Shown one piece after another: positions 11,801-22,337 of a stretch of 64,000 nt of DNA. The translations under genes were made by a program, and so were the position numbers. The notes beneath the pieces are model-generated. The model was not told the DNA's origin and ran no database searches. It saw nothing but the letters and a program-made list of their open reading frames with translations. Origin of the DNA: Antedon mediterranea (Eukaryota; Echinodermata; Crinoidea; Comatulida; Antedonidae); contig NC_092679.1 of the NCBI RefSeq assembly GCF_964355755.1, positions 13,630,932 through 13,694,931 of the forward strand, read 5' to 3'. Each line of letters starts with the position of its first letter. Position 1 is the stretch's first letter.

Positions 11801-14183
11801 CATTAAATAATTATGTTGAAAAAGTCTAAAACGCCTAGAAGTCTCCAGCGTTGGAGGGCCACTTACGGTTCCAAAACCAAGGGCCTCAGACCTCTGTGTT
11901 ACGCCATTGCTTGTCAATGAATATTTTTATAGGCATTTTATAGTGAAAGGAAAAGGAATAGAATGGAAAGGGCTAGATGGAAGCAAATGATTCACAACAG
12001 TAACTCAAAAACAAATGATTTGTGGTGGTTCCAAAGAAAGTGAAATAACTGAAAGAAGTTTTGAATTTACTTGTGGAAAACAGCTGTTGATATGTGGCAC
12101 CAATAGAACGTTGCAATATTCTAAAGGACTAATGTTGATTATAACTAGATGCGGATTGTGTTCTTTCTCTGCAGTAATGTTGTTCTGCTGAACATCCAAT
12201 CTATTCCCAACATGGTTGCTTACAGGTTTCATCTCAAACAGTATCTGAAAAGTGATTATTATATTATTAAGAAAAAAGATAAATAAAAAATACTGGAGTT
12301 GAGTAATTATTAGAAGTTTCACGTCTAATCCTGGACGCATCATCATTCATCATTATTATTTCAAACAGGGTTCAATTATTACAGTCAAGTATAGTATAAT
12401 AAAAATGCACTGAGCACCAGATCTGTAATTTATAAGTTTTAGTTTGTAAACACTCAGGCTAGCATATTGACTAGTAGGAAACCCTACAGCTACATCATGA
12501 GGACATTTCTCAAATGATCAAAATAAAAACAGTACTGGGCTTGATCTACTAGCATTCCTCCACCCAAAAGTGTAATAGTTGGATGTAATGGTTGCCCTGT
12601 TTAGCCTTTTAACATACTATTTTAATTGGTGATTACAATTAATACTCCTTATAATAGCTGAAGTTCGCAATATGATAATTTCTTGAAGCTAAAATTTACG
12701 CTCTCTACTAACAGCGTGGTTAGTGTCACTTTCTGACACCACCAATGCATCTTCAGTAGTTCAATTTCACAAAGTCGTGACATTAGGAGGTTTTTTTTTC
12801 AGACAATGAACACTACCCCAATGAAATTGAACATATTTAGAACCTACCTCATGCTTCTTTACTTTAGTGAAATTAAATCTTTCATGATTGAATGGCTGAT
12901 CTATACTAGATATCTGTTCAGGCTTCCTCCTCTCAGTGGCTCGTTTAGTATTCAACTATTGAAAAGGAAAAACAAACACCATTTGTTTTAAAATAGTAAT
13001 GAAGACAGTACATCACCATTTGTTTCACAATAGAAATTCTTGCATGAATAACTTAATATGTCTGGGATCAATTTGAAATAGATTCACACTTTCCCATTTG
13101 TGGATGGATAGACAATGGATGCTGAACTGCCAAGGGAATGACATGACTCCTTAGAGCAGGATATGACCCCTTAGAGCAGGATGTGACCCCTTAAAGCCTG
13201 ACATGACCCCTTGGAGCATGACGTGACCCTGTGGAACATGTCTGTGACACAAAATTTGCATTTTCAATCTTTACCATTAAATTTATTCTGAAGTATCAAT
13301 AATTTTAAAATAATTCAATATATTTTCTGAAAATGTCCAAATTGCTGTATAAAGTAATTTTTTTTCCAACTGATGTCGCAATTACTGTGGGAGCTTCCGA
13401 TTTGATACAACCGATGACTTTGCATTATATCTGTCATTACAACAAAAATACTTAGTGGTCGATATGATAAAGCGATCGCTATTTGCCATGAAAGACTCTG
13501 TTTCTTTTTGGAATTTGGTTGCAAAATTCCACGAAATATGAAGGCTTAATAAAAGTTATAAATAGTTTCTATATATTGGCATCATACTATTTTTACCTGT
13601 AATACAAATTTGTATTTGTCAGAAATAATCTTTGTCTGCAAGTCATCAAGTTTGTAGCGGAAGATTCCTGCTTCCATGGCAGCATCCCACTCAGAACAAA
13701 GCTTTTCATCAAACTGATAACAGGAAACATCCAATTATTCAATATTAAGATTATCAAGATTAAGTCAAATAAAAGATTGTAATGATGTTTGGATTGATGA
13801 AAACCTTTTTTCGATATCACATGTTTGATGTTCAAAATAGCATGTACTGGACAAGTACAAAAGTTTCAGATGTCTTCAAAAGGTTTTTCTGAGAGTGTGC
13901 TAAAAGTATAGAAAATTAAAGATATTTTTAATTATTATCAATTTTATAGCATTATAAATATTTTCTTATACTTGGAAAATGTTTAGGTTTTGCTTGTTTG
14001 TAGATATCAAAAGATGTTCATGATTAAGTAGATATTATGATTACAATACGCTCTTCTATGAAGGAGTAGATAAAGCCACTGTCAATAGTAAACCATGGAT
14101 ACCTTGCTATGAATATTCTCATCCCTTTCTGTCCATCTTGTAGGGGCAGATGCTAAGCCTTCAACGGCATATGTAAATTCCAT
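5808..14183 (-). CDS. GDPGP1: GDP-D-glucose phosphorylase 1 (HIT-superfamily enzyme), ten coding exons
   Basis: Predicted CDS: complement of 5808-5926, 8712-8777, 9206-9345, 10177-10265, 10904-11006, 11228-11286, 12071-12244, 12848-12955, 13597-13713, 14103-14183. All junctions have GT-AG signals and consistent phases, giving 351 aa (the vertebrate protein is about 385). The product cleaves GDP-D-glucose with phosphate to GDP and glucose-1-phosphate in the cytosol, thought to remove wrongly made nucleotide sugar. Recognition rests on family landmarks in order: EAGIFRYKLDDLQT, RATERRKPEQ with HERFNF, LVIINISPLEY with VLLVPH, the HIT-like histidine motif SVNHLHFHAYYLE, AHNVFLTRGD, CELSGHILVK and a terminal acidic helix. 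The start is the ATG at 14181-14183; TTTTCCAG just upstream implies a 5' UTR intron. The last intron (5927-8711) holds several transposons. Confidence 0.92.
5982..6640. mobile_element. Terminal-inverted-repeat DNA element (non-autonomous) with TA target duplication
   Basis: The ends are inverted copies of CCGTACTGACGCGGGTATAA at 5982 and 6640, flanked by TA on both sides (5980-5981, 6641-6642). The phrase CGGGTATAAGCCCA recurs several times inside each end (about 5991, 6012, 6066 and 6555). No transposase frame is visible in its 659 bp. It lies in the last GDPGP1 intron. A TA target fits Tc1/mariner- or similar TA-specific elements, but the family is not identified. Confidence 0.75.
6838..7021 (+). 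repeat. Left arm of 184-bp inverted repeat
   Basis: It starts ATAAATCATTTTG and ends GATCGAGATATA. It is the reverse complement of 7949-8132 with essentially no visible mismatch. It contains CACATTCTTTAGCTTTCGCC and the palindrome-like TTGATCACAAGTGATC. Confidence 0.88.
7021..8055 (+). CDS. Penelope-like element ORF: RT C-terminal region plus GIY-YIG endonuclease (5' truncated)
   Basis: The 344-residue frame starts at the first ATG after the left inverted repeat. The N-terminal part (about residues 30-85) has the Penelope RT tail signature: FEEEDQGKIPFLDTLI, then YRKKTHTDQYLNF with HPLHQKLGVIRTL. A basic linker (about 100-150) follows. A GIY-YIG nuclease spans roughly 200-290: VYDIPCKSCKKSYIGETGR, then RLKEHQ, then H and E positions (AITDHAAQENH). 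The catalytic RT motifs (the YxDD region) lie upstream in a full element and are missing, so it cannot be autonomous as it stands. The last ~34 codons read through the right inverted repeat, so the repeat supplies the C-terminus. The frame is unbroken, suggesting a fairly recent insertion. Confidence 0.85.
   Translation: MYMLEIIQKDSTQKLTDHLNSIDPTGNIKFTFEEEDQGKIPFLDTLIVRKEDGSLKLLVYRKKTHTDQYLNFQSQHPLHQKLGVIRTLMDRMENIVTEEADKKEEEVKIRNALRKCGYPKWSLDRVKQQIKNKQPKQRKKNKESETPSKGMVVLPYIEGVAEQAQKIFKKYGISTAMRPTNTLKSILVHPKDKKDITQTSDIVYDIPCKSCKKSYIGETGRQFGVRLKEHQKDTETVTDRKYTRATRKESTSEIHKSAITDHAAQENHIIDWDGAKILDRDSNPFKRRIREAIQIRKRGTNAINRDEGAVYLDHVYTSLLRKSMTSPRNNNNRFPGSSSGPDHL
7949..8132 (+). repeat. Right arm of 184-bp inverted repeat
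   Basis: It is the reverse complement of 6838-7021 and overlaps the 3' end of the GIY-YIG frame, which stops at 8055. Confidence 0.88.
8393..8453. repeat. Short inverted repeat (hairpin)
   Basis: GTCTGTTTATACAACACA at 8393 pairs with its near-perfect reverse complement ending at 8453, with a short loop. It is probably the remains of a MITE, just upstream of the next element. Confidence 0.6.
8457..8616. mobile_element. MITE, about 160 bp
   Basis: The left end TAAGCTCCATCTACACTATC pairs with the right end, whose reverse complement reads TAAAGCTCTGTCTACATTAT, and both run on into CAAACT. It is non-coding and lies in the last GDPGP1 intron. Confidence 0.7.
13139..13245. repeat. About 20-bp minisatellite, five imperfect copies
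   Basis: The phrase GACCCCTTAGAGCAGGATGT and close variants are repeated head to tail. It lies in the intron between GDPGP1 coding exons 2 and 3. Confidence 0.65.
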
Positions 14184-14870
14184 ATTCTGGAAAACAAAAA
14201 CATCAATATAACATATATACTTAATATGGCTGTAGTGTTAATAAACATATCAAAAAATTGTTTACTTTACGGGAAGTATGCCATTGATAGGAGGGCCAGT
14301 CTTCATGAATAGGTATTATGTCTAAGCATGTTAAAGTGCAATGTTTATTCTAACCAAAAGCGACATTCCAGTATTTAACTAGGCCAACTAGCCTAGGCCT
14401 AGACCAAATAAATAGCGCATGGTTGCTCAATTTAAATGGCTGGGTATGGGAAACTACACACAAGCACATGTGTCTAAAAAATCTGTTTGCAATGTAGTTT
14501 ATTCAACTTCTTTCAGAATGTTGATTGTTTGCACATCATCTTGCTGCTCACGTACCAAAGATTTATACGTGCTATTAACCTTCCTTGCCTTGTTGGTAGG
14601 GAGATCTGTTGTTTTTGTAGGCAAGTGAACCATATTACACATACATTTTAAATTAGTTTGTTAATTAAAAAATTAGAAATATTATTTCAATGATAAATCA
14701 CTTTAGCCGTAGCTTATTAAACCCAATAAACATAGGTCTGTTACCACATACAACAGAATAATGATGTTATACTAATAAGGGCACGTTGCTGTTGGTACTA
14801 CTTTACTAGCTAGGCTACATATCTCTACCGAAAACGCACTAATGCATAAAATGCCATTTCATAAAATAAT
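14184..14870. other. GDPGP1 upstream region and gene-free stretch
   Basis: TTTTCCAG at 14187-14194 (minus strand) marks a splice acceptor three bases before the GDPGP1 start codon, so a non-coding first exon should lie further right. I cannot place that exon or its promoter. An open frame at 14419-14628 has no recognisable content. Confidence 0.45.
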
Positions 14871-15094
14871 GTGTTTCTGGCGGCGACTCAACTTGTCGGC
14901 AGCTCAATTTGGCCTAATCCATTGCTCCCTTGCATTGAAATAATGTTGTTGGGTTTTGTGTCGGATGATCGGAATGATCTTAGTGCTCGCTCCTCTGTCC
15001 AACATCTGGAATCTGAAGGTGGGACTGATAGGGGAGGCTCTGCGGAAAGGGGGTTACAGTAGGTTGCGATAAGGCTCGCTATAGATCTGTCGAA

Positions 15095-15932
15095 ATGTTT
15101 GCAATGGAACAGTGGCTGGGGTCAGCAGAGTCTGAGTATTCTGGGGACTTATCTGTCAGTAGTAAGGGCGCAGGGGCAATAAAAAATGCTCTTAAGAAGG
15201 CGGGGTGTCCCGGGAAGGACGATATCCGTTCATGGAAACCTTGGCAAAAGCTTCAGTTTATGAACTTTCGGGAATTCTCTCGCTCTTCAGATGACCGAGA
15301 AGGGGGTTATTCTTGTGAGGAGGAGGCTCCTATGTGGGGTCGGTTGATGAGTATGTGGCGGCTCTCCGGTACAAGGCTGGGGAAAGGTCCTCATGGAGTG
15401 AGAGAAATGAGTATAGCGAATATGGGGCTCCAAGTTTTCGAGTGGGATATGATAAATCTCAATGGGAAGATGTTGGTGAAGGCCGACAATAGGCACCCAT
15501 GGGGTGGACATAGATCGGGGAATGAGTTCTCCGGGGATAGTACCTAGGACCGTCCTGAATATCGTCGAAGGGATAGGTGAACGAGACCATCACATACATG
15601 TTGGCCTACCCAGGAATCGGATTGGACTTTGGGCCGATCCGGGAGGTGGGACGACGGGTACCAGGAGTCGAAGTTTCCTCCTCCAGGCCGAACTAGAAAC
15701 TGCATTCCAAAATGAAACGGAGACATTAGTATTCGACCGGGTATTAACTTTAAAGAGGAAAGCATTCAAGCCGCTTTCCAATGAATGGATACAGGGGCAT
15801 TCAGCGATGAAGTTCTGTATTGGATGCCGTAACACGGGGGTGTGGAAATTGGTACTTTTGGAAAACTGCGCTACTCTGTCTGATGCGCTAAGAAAGTACA
15901 AAAAAACAGCTTCCAGTCCCTCTACTGTATAA
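15095..15932 (+). pseudogene. Gag-like region of the gypsy remnant (two overlapping frames)
   Basis: Frames 15095-15547 and 15504-15932 overlap by 44 bp in different phases, as expected of a frameshifted gag. The first has MEQWLGSAESEY and KNALKKAGCPGKDDIRSW. The second is rich in Arg and Glu. The assignment as gag rests mainly on position ahead of the CCHC knuckle at about 16314 (RCFKCNEVGHF, stop, RECPKF) and the protease after it. Confidence 0.5.
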
Positions 15933-16530
15933 ATGGGGAAAAGAGATAGCATCACCATCACCCCAGACAAGGTCTCCAACAATCTCGACTAGGCGGATTG
16001 CACAACCACGTTCACCTTCTTCCACTCCTGTCTAACCAGAGGACAAAGATAGTGAAGGGGGAGGGGGGGGGGTGGAGTCCGGTTAGTCAAGCGTAGACCA
16101 GAGATTGAGAACCGGGGATTTTGCAGACAACCACCTAGAGGGGGCCCCAAGATCCGACCAGTTAGGTAAAGAGGGTTATGGCAATAGAGGCGGATTTGGC
16201 CCCGGTTAAGGGATTTTTAAAAAGTGTCTTGGAGATAGTAGAGGGCAGGGATCGAATGGGTGGGGGTGCAGGGCTGCCACTCCCTCCTCCAGCCACTACT
16301 ACTACCTGGGACCGCTGCTTTAAATGCAATGAGGTGGGTCATTTTTAAAGGGAATGCCCAAAATTTGCACGGGAAGTTGGGGAACAGGAAGATCCTTTAA
16401 ACGAATAGGGGTCGGGGGTTGACCACAGACTGCCATCATTCTGAAGGCTCGTGCGCTAAGAAGCGGTACAGGGTTCCCCAGGTGGGGATCCTCTGGGAGT
16501 GTCCGTGGACACCAGCATGTTAAGGGAACC

Positions 16531-16866
16531 ATGCATTTAGTAAATAGGGTGAAGTCGGCGACAGTGTTTGTAAATGGGGTTTACACGGTAGCTGTAGTAG
16601 ATACCGCCGCTGATTTTGTCAGACCGGGTATTTGCCAAGCTGGACACCGCCCCACCAATAATTGCGGAGCTTTCCTTCAAATTAGCAGGGAGGGGGGGGG
16701 GCGCTTCTATGCCGGGGTACAGGGTAGGCCCAGTCACTTTCGCATAAGGTTCCGAGGTATACAAGTAGAGAGGGCGCTATGTAATGAAGACGTACAGTTA
16801 CTGAGCTCCGTCAAAGCTAAATCTTATCGAACTCCCAAAAGTAAGTTAAAGGATGAAATAAACTAA
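16531..16866 (+). pseudogene. Retropepsin N-terminal half, broken by LINE insertion
   Basis: The open frame begins with an aspartic-protease-like stretch: TVFVNGVYTVAVVDTAAD. The usual DTGA catalytic motif is DTAA here, so the active site looks altered. The rest of the protease (TILLGRDFLISHRALIDCGK) resumes after the LINE at 17839. The last residues of this frame do not look like protease and probably include target-site and LINE sequence. Confidence 0.55.
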
Positions 16867-16869
16867 ACG

Positions 16870-17815
16870 TAAGTTTTAAACAGCTTCTACAATCAAATAA
16901 AAGTAAAATAAGAAGTCGATTGTAAATGCAGTTTCTTGCAAAGTATCCTCAATAATTGGTGCCATATGTCATATAAAAAATTTAGTATCTACTCAAGTGT
17001 TACTTACCATATACAAGACACTTATATTACCAGTGTTGACATGGTATTATTTATTGTATGGGATGCGGGAAACAAAGAAAATTTGGATCGCCTTCTATTG
17101 CTTCAGAAAAAAGCTCTTAGGATCATTTGTAAGGTAGACTTTCATCATCCCTCTTCTCAGCTCTTTGTGAAAACGGGCACATTTAATATATTTGATTTGT
17201 ATAAAAACAGTGTTTTAAATTTTATGTTTAAATACCAAAAAGGACAACTTCCAAAATGTTTTAATTCCTTATTCAGTTTATTTGATAATTATCATACATA
17301 TAACACTCGAAATAAAGACAATTATTGTATAAAATTAAAATCAACTAATATGGGTCAGCAAAGTATAGCATATAGAGGACCTAAGCTATGGAATCAACTT
17401 ATAAGAAATATGAGAGAGAGTGAAAATATATCAATATTTAAAAAACTATTACTAAATAAATGCATTAATAGTTATAAAGAAACAATATATCTTTGCGAAA
17501 ACAACATTTGTAAAATATGTCTAACTTTGACTTAATTAATTACATTTTCATATATATTCTGAGACTGTGATGTATATATATATATATATATATATTATAT
17601 TATAGTACGTTGTATTTTCCTTCATTTATTTACTACATGAAAAAATTTTTGTAATATATTTGTAAATTTATATTTTAAGTTAGGGTGCCACAGATTAAAA
17701 GCTTTGCTTACTTGTAGTTATCCTGTTTTTCACACTTTATTGTACTTAATTTTTTATTTATATTTTTATGAATGTTGTGTGAAAAATAAAAAAATCAATT
17801 AATCAATCAATACAC
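16870..17815 (+). mobile_element. 5'-truncated LINE inserted in the gypsy element
   Basis: The frame 16936-17535 carries a LINE ORF2 C-terminal region: LDRLLLLQKKALRIICKV, DLYKNSVLNFMFKY, YNTRNKDNYCI, then AYRGPKLWNQLIRNMRES. The 3' UTR contains an (AT)n run near 17573 and ends in AAAAATCAATTAATCAATCAATA at about 17810, a LINE-like short tandem tail. It separates the two halves of the gypsy protease, so it inserted after the gypsy element. Confidence 0.75.
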
Positions 17816-17838
17816 TAAATTTATGTGCACTCCAATTA

Positions 17839-18290
17839 ATGACGATATTGCTGGGAAGGGACTTTTTGATATCCCATCGAGCTCTTATTGATTGCGGGAA
17901 ACTATTATTATCTGTTGGAACGAGTATACTTTCGCTTCGGGAAGAGGCGGGGAAGGTTAGTCCTAGGGTTTGCCCGGGCGACGGTTGGCAAGCGCAGGGT
18001 GCTCCCTCCGTTTTCGGCAGGGTATATACTTTGCCGGTTAGTATGTAAAGGGAGATCATCTTGCCGATTATTTCATTGAGCCCAATAATCAGTTCCTGGG
18101 ACGGGCTAATTACCACCAGGAATTCATTGATCATTTTGCCAATAATACTGGGTAAAGGGGTGCCATTTGTATGGGGGCCTGAACAGCAAGCTGCTTTTGC
18201 TGTTTTAAAGTCGGCTCTCATTACCCCTCCTATTCTCACCCTTCCCAACACCAGGGACAAGTTCATTCTACAGTACCGACCATAACTACC
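17839..18290 (+). pseudogene. Gypsy protease C-terminus and RT/RNase H remnant
   Basis: Residues TILLGRDFLISHRALIDCGK are the C-terminal retropepsin ILLG motif. About 150 bp further, YHQEFIDHFA (with a shift) and GVPFVWGPEQQAAFAVLKSAL are the RT-to-RNase H connection of Ty3/gypsy pol. Most of the polymerase, including the catalytic YxDD, is deleted between them. Confidence 0.65.
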
Positions 18291-18383
18291 ACCAAATCGA
18301 GACGCGTCAGACGCATCAAGAATTCGTCTAGATAATAACATATTAAGGTTCAATTCATATTGCAAAGAAGCTGATTTTTTGGG

Positions 18384-19020
18384 AGTGTTAAAGGTCATTG
18401 ACCTCATTTTATAATGTTAAAAATGTTATCTTTGCAACAAAATATGGTATATGGTTGAACTTGGTGTCAAAATGCACTCAATTATAACAGGAATTAAAAA
18501 ATAAATAAATTGGACCATATCTTGACCTTCAAAAAACCGATTAAAGGTCAATATACCCATTTTTTGGTTTAACACATACTTATAAATTAATGCACTATCA
18601 AGTCAAATATTACTTTATAAAGTGCATGTCAACTGATTTGTGTAGGTATGGGTATACAGATTTCCCCAAAAAAGTAAGGAAGAATAGGGGGGTGGGGAAA
18701 TTCTTTTTTTCATGTTAAAGGTCATTGATATTCTTTAAAAATACTAAAAATTGTATCTTCGCAACAAAGTATGATATAAGGTTGATCTTGGTGTCGAAAT
18801 GCACAGAACTATACTAGAAATGAACCACAAATAAAATTGGTCCACTATGACTATCTTCACTTGTTACAAATAAGGTCAAAGGTTAATATATCCATTTTTG
18901 TGTTTTCCACAATCCAGTATGGCATTACATTATATAAAAAATCACTCACTAAAATATTGACTTCAGGTCTGAAAGAAAACAAGTTGGAACATGGTTTTTT
19001 TTTTAATAAAAGTCATTTAA
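18384..19020. repeat. Two diverged tandem copies of a unit of about 330 bp
   Basis: TTAAAGGTCATTGA is followed by a T-rich stretch, GTATCTTCGCAACAAAGTAT-like sequence and GGTGTCGAAATGCAC-like sequence at about 18387. The same order recurs at about 18715. It is non-coding and lies inside the decayed gypsy interval. Confidence 0.55.
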
Positions 19021-19620
19021 CAGATTGTGTTAAATGATTGGTACCTGTATATATATATATATACCATGGAGCTATAGCTCCACTGATAATAAATACAATT
19101 TGCATAAATAATAAATACATAATGATACACATGTTACTTGGTGATCGGTTTCCTCTTCATCACTAGGTTTGTTTGCACTTGTACCATTCGAGCAGTGCCC
19201 ACAGCACACCCTATATGCAGAAACACATGACAATCCTGCCTTGACACTGCCTATCGCCTTCTTTGCAGTTGCACTATATTCCTTTTAGAAGAGTATCTGG
19301 TGAGATACTTCATGTAATCATTTTCCACCTTAGATTTCCGTTACTATCCAGATCTAAGCTATACAACCTGACAGCCAGGTGTCCACGTGTTGGGAATACT
19401 CCTGTATAGAGCTTAAGCGATTTCAGGCTAAGGATACCGATTTAGTGGTTATCAGGAGATGGCTAGAATTGGGGGAACTGCCAGATCGGGAGTTATTTAG
19501 CTCCAGTCTCGGCAGTGTCTATACCCAATAATAATACTAATAACAGTTAAAGTATTTTTAATTTCAAAGTTTTTAGTTTGTAACTTGCACCAGGCGCACG
19601 ACTGGGTGCCATGTCTTATT

Positions 19621-19834
19621 ATGTCACAAGAAGCTAGCGACCCCGTGAACCTAGTCTCAAGGGCTGGGTAGCAATGCTAGCCAGGTGATTCTCGGGTGAC
19701 TACCTCCTTTTCAAAAGGGGAGTGTTTATGTCACAAGAAGCTAGCGACCCCGTGAACCCAGTTTCAAGGGCTGGGTAGCAATGCTAGCCAGGTGATTCTC
19801 GGGTGACTACCTCCTTTTCAAAAGGGGAGTGTAG
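19621..19834 (+). repeat. 107-bp direct tandem duplication (2 copies) abutting the LTR
   Basis: ATGTCACAAGAAGCTAGCGA starts at 19621 and again at 19728. The two units are nearly identical and each ends CTTTTCAAAAGGGGAGTGT. The second copy runs into the polypurine tract AAAAGGGGAG and the start of the LTR. Confidence 0.85.
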
Positions 19835-20105
19835 TATTGACACCAGGGGGTGGGCAATAAATGAATGGCCTGAACATACCATTACCGTCTGCGGGCGCCT
19901 GGATGTAGTACACATGACGTATGGACGTTTGAGGCATCCATGCGCAGACGGTTGGGAGAAACCAGAAATCGGGGCAGTTTAGCCACGGATTTTGCTGTGG
20001 TAACAAGATAGACGGCTATATTTGTTGATACGGAATATATACATTGGATTCATTTGTCCCAAGCGGGAAAGAAGTTCCAAGAGAGTATTGTGTAATACAA
20101 TAACA
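19830..20105 (+). repeat. Probable 3' LTR of the gypsy element
   Basis: It begins TGTAGTATTGACACC directly after the purine tract AAAAGGGGAG and ends near TGTAATACAATAACA, giving TG...CA ends. CAATAAATGA near 19855 could be a polyadenylation signal. No partner LTR lies in the window, so the right boundary is approximate. Confidence 0.5.
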
Positions 20106-20599
20106 TGTTACGCCCTCTTTTGGCCGCTTGGCGAATGCACGAAATAAACATGAAGTTTATAAATATAAAATTACGTTTTTTAGTAATTTGTTTTTGATAT
20201 ATTATATCAACATTGCCAATATAAATAATACGGATTATTAAAGATCTTTAAAAACTTGATAAATACAAAAAAAAATGTATATGAATTTGGTCTAAACTAA
20301 AGTGAGACGTTTCGGCCCAGAAGTTGGCCGAATCGTCCCGGATTCGATGCCAGTGCAGTCATCACATACTCAGCCAAAAAAGGCACGTGTCCATGCCGCT
20401 CTGTTCTGTGAGTGTAGTGTGGCCCCTGGAAATAAATAACAGTTAATGGACCTAGCTTACGTTAGGTTTAATTAAACTGCCAAACAAACCTTCTTGGCCA
20501 GTGTCTTTTAGCTGTCTGACGAGCTAAGGAAGATTACGTGTTTGGGGTGTTTGAACACCGACGACCCAGACGTCACGTCAAAAACTCGTAAACGCTTCT

Positions 20600-21145
20600 A
20601 AATTGACGGTGTCTGATCATTTCGGCCGCCGGTTATGGAATTGCCAAATTCATGAAACGCCAAAAAGGACAAAATATGTATTGTTAATTTCGGCCGCCAG
20701 AATTGTAATTACTGTATTCTTGAATATGTATGACACGCCATGTGTGTTAAAATGTTAATATTTTACTAAATAGTGTATTATTAAGCCGAATCGGCGGTCT
20801 TCAATTCCAGAAACAGCAAGCGATATTTATAGCGTGCACATTGCCATCACTACAGTGTATATTAATGATATTTTTTTAATAAGAAGGAGTTGATGCTGAA
20901 GTTTTTAGCCCATTGCACAACTGATCTCTAGTTTAAATGACCATAATTCTCTGTGGCGTTCCATAGACTTGATAAAGTTATTTTTTTTCACTGTAATTCT
21001 GTACAGTTATTTCTGGCTATTTCAATTTGGCGCGCCATACCTGGCGACCGAAATGATCATGCCATATTTTGTCCTTTTTGGAGTTTCATGAATTTGGTCG
21101 TAACCGGCGGCCGAAATGATTGGCGGCCGAAATGCACTGTGACTC
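20600..21145. mobile_element. Fold-back DNA element with iterated TTTCGGCCGCC phrases
   Basis: The left arm (about 20605-20705) contains ATCATTTCGGCCGCCGGTTA, then AAATTCATGAAACGCC and AAAAAGGACAAAATATG. The right arm (about 21030-21140) holds the reverse complement of the same words. The phrase TTTCGGCCGCC or its complement occurs at least twice per arm. No transposase frame was found. Confidence 0.65.
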
Positions 21146-21259
21146 GAACGCTTCGTACCCGACGTGTGGGGGCGCAAGGCAAACTGTACCTAAAATTAAA
21201 TTCTATAATTATATTTAGGTATAATACTACATTACATTATCGGTAATATTATAAATTCA

Positions 21260-22240
21260 TTATTTTTTTCATTTCATAACATTTATTTACAAAATCTGAA
21301 AGGAAAGAAAAATACAATGCATACAAAATGATAATAGGTCAGAGAATGAAGGCAGATTCCCGGAGAAAATCTTGTGGTTGGCGAGCCTTGAAAAAATAAG
21401 TAAAATAAAAGAAGAGACGGTAAAAGAGATAAAAGGATACCAGAGATGATTTGGCATGAGGGTAATGGAGGAGAAGATAACATTACTTTGTTGGATGAGG
21501 TTAATGTCATTGAGTATTTCATAATTATAGTAGATTCAAGAAAAAATTTGATGAGTGGGACGTCAGGTGCTCTAGATATATCCCGTTCTTTTGGAGAGTA
21601 TGAGAGTGAGAGTATTGCCTGACTTAGATAGGGGTAACGTGAGTAATCTTCGTCCTGTCTGGAAACACACCATTAGTTTGAACAAGATTAAAAATACGAG
21701 ATAATAGAAAGGAGATAATATCGGCAACGTATGGTATTTAATTGATTTTAACTTAAATTAATTCGTCGACACCGGATATTTGTTTGTTTTTTAAAGAGGT
21801 AAATGTTGGTAATTTCAGCCTCGTCAACAGGAAAACTATAGGCCTAATAAAGTATTATCGGTGGGGTTTGGCATAATGTCTTCAAATGATTTGTTTGCGA
21901 AGGAATTTTGTTAGCAAGAATAAGAATGGGTCTTATTTTCAACAAAGTGTTTGTTGAATGCGTTGTACTGTTATTTATTAGAGTTTTAAGGAGTAGATTG
22001 ATGGTTTCCAGGTTGCCTTGATATTATTTTTATGTTTTAGAAATGTGTTCTTGCAGTGTGTTTTATGGCCACTTTGATGAGAGTATTTAATCTGTTACGA
22101 AATTGTTTGTAGTTCTTTTCGTTTGTAGCAGTAATAGGACAATGGATACATTTAAAATAAAGTTTGTTTTTGTGTTTGATCGAATTCAGAAGTCCATTTG
22201 ACATCCATGATTTAAGTTGTTTTGATTTTTTTTAATGTTT
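21260..22240 (-). mobile_element. LINE ORF2 remnant (EN-RT linker and early RT)
   Basis: On the minus strand, 22215-22030 encodes a linker typical between endonuclease and RT (SWMSNGLLNSIKHKNKLY, then ITATNEKNYKQFRNRLN). About 21760-21640 encodes a fragment like the start of the RT fingers (FNLVQTNGVFPDRTKITHV). It carries many stops and shifts. Both ends are truncated. Confidence 0.55.
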
Positions 22241-22337
22241 GGAGTATAAAATGTTTGTCATGATTTTAATTCAAATTATTATAAGCTGTATTAGGATCAT
22301 TATAGCTATAGTGAATTTGAGTTTTACGGGTATTTTT

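Larger units (their letters stand above)
14871..20105 (+). mobile_element. Decayed Ty3/gypsy-type LTR retrotransposon, interrupted by a LINE
   Basis: Plus-strand pieces appear in retroelement order: gag-like frames (15095-15932), a CCHC knuckle (about 16314-16370), protease N-terminus (16531-16690), an inserted LINE (about 16870-17815), protease C-terminus (17839-17910), end of RT and RNase H (about 18060-18285), an RNase H to integrase linker (about 19410-19500), a purine tract and a 3' LTR (from 19830). All frames carry stops or shifts. No 5' LTR was found, so the left limit is approximate (TGGCGGCGACTC at 14878 may be the primer-binding site). Local composition is more GC-rich than the flanks. 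Confidence 0.7.

Noticed and set aside
11745-11900. GC-rich patch with GGGCC words in a GDPGP1 intron
   Set aside because: No inverted ends or coding frame. It may be a transposon scrap but cannot be supported.
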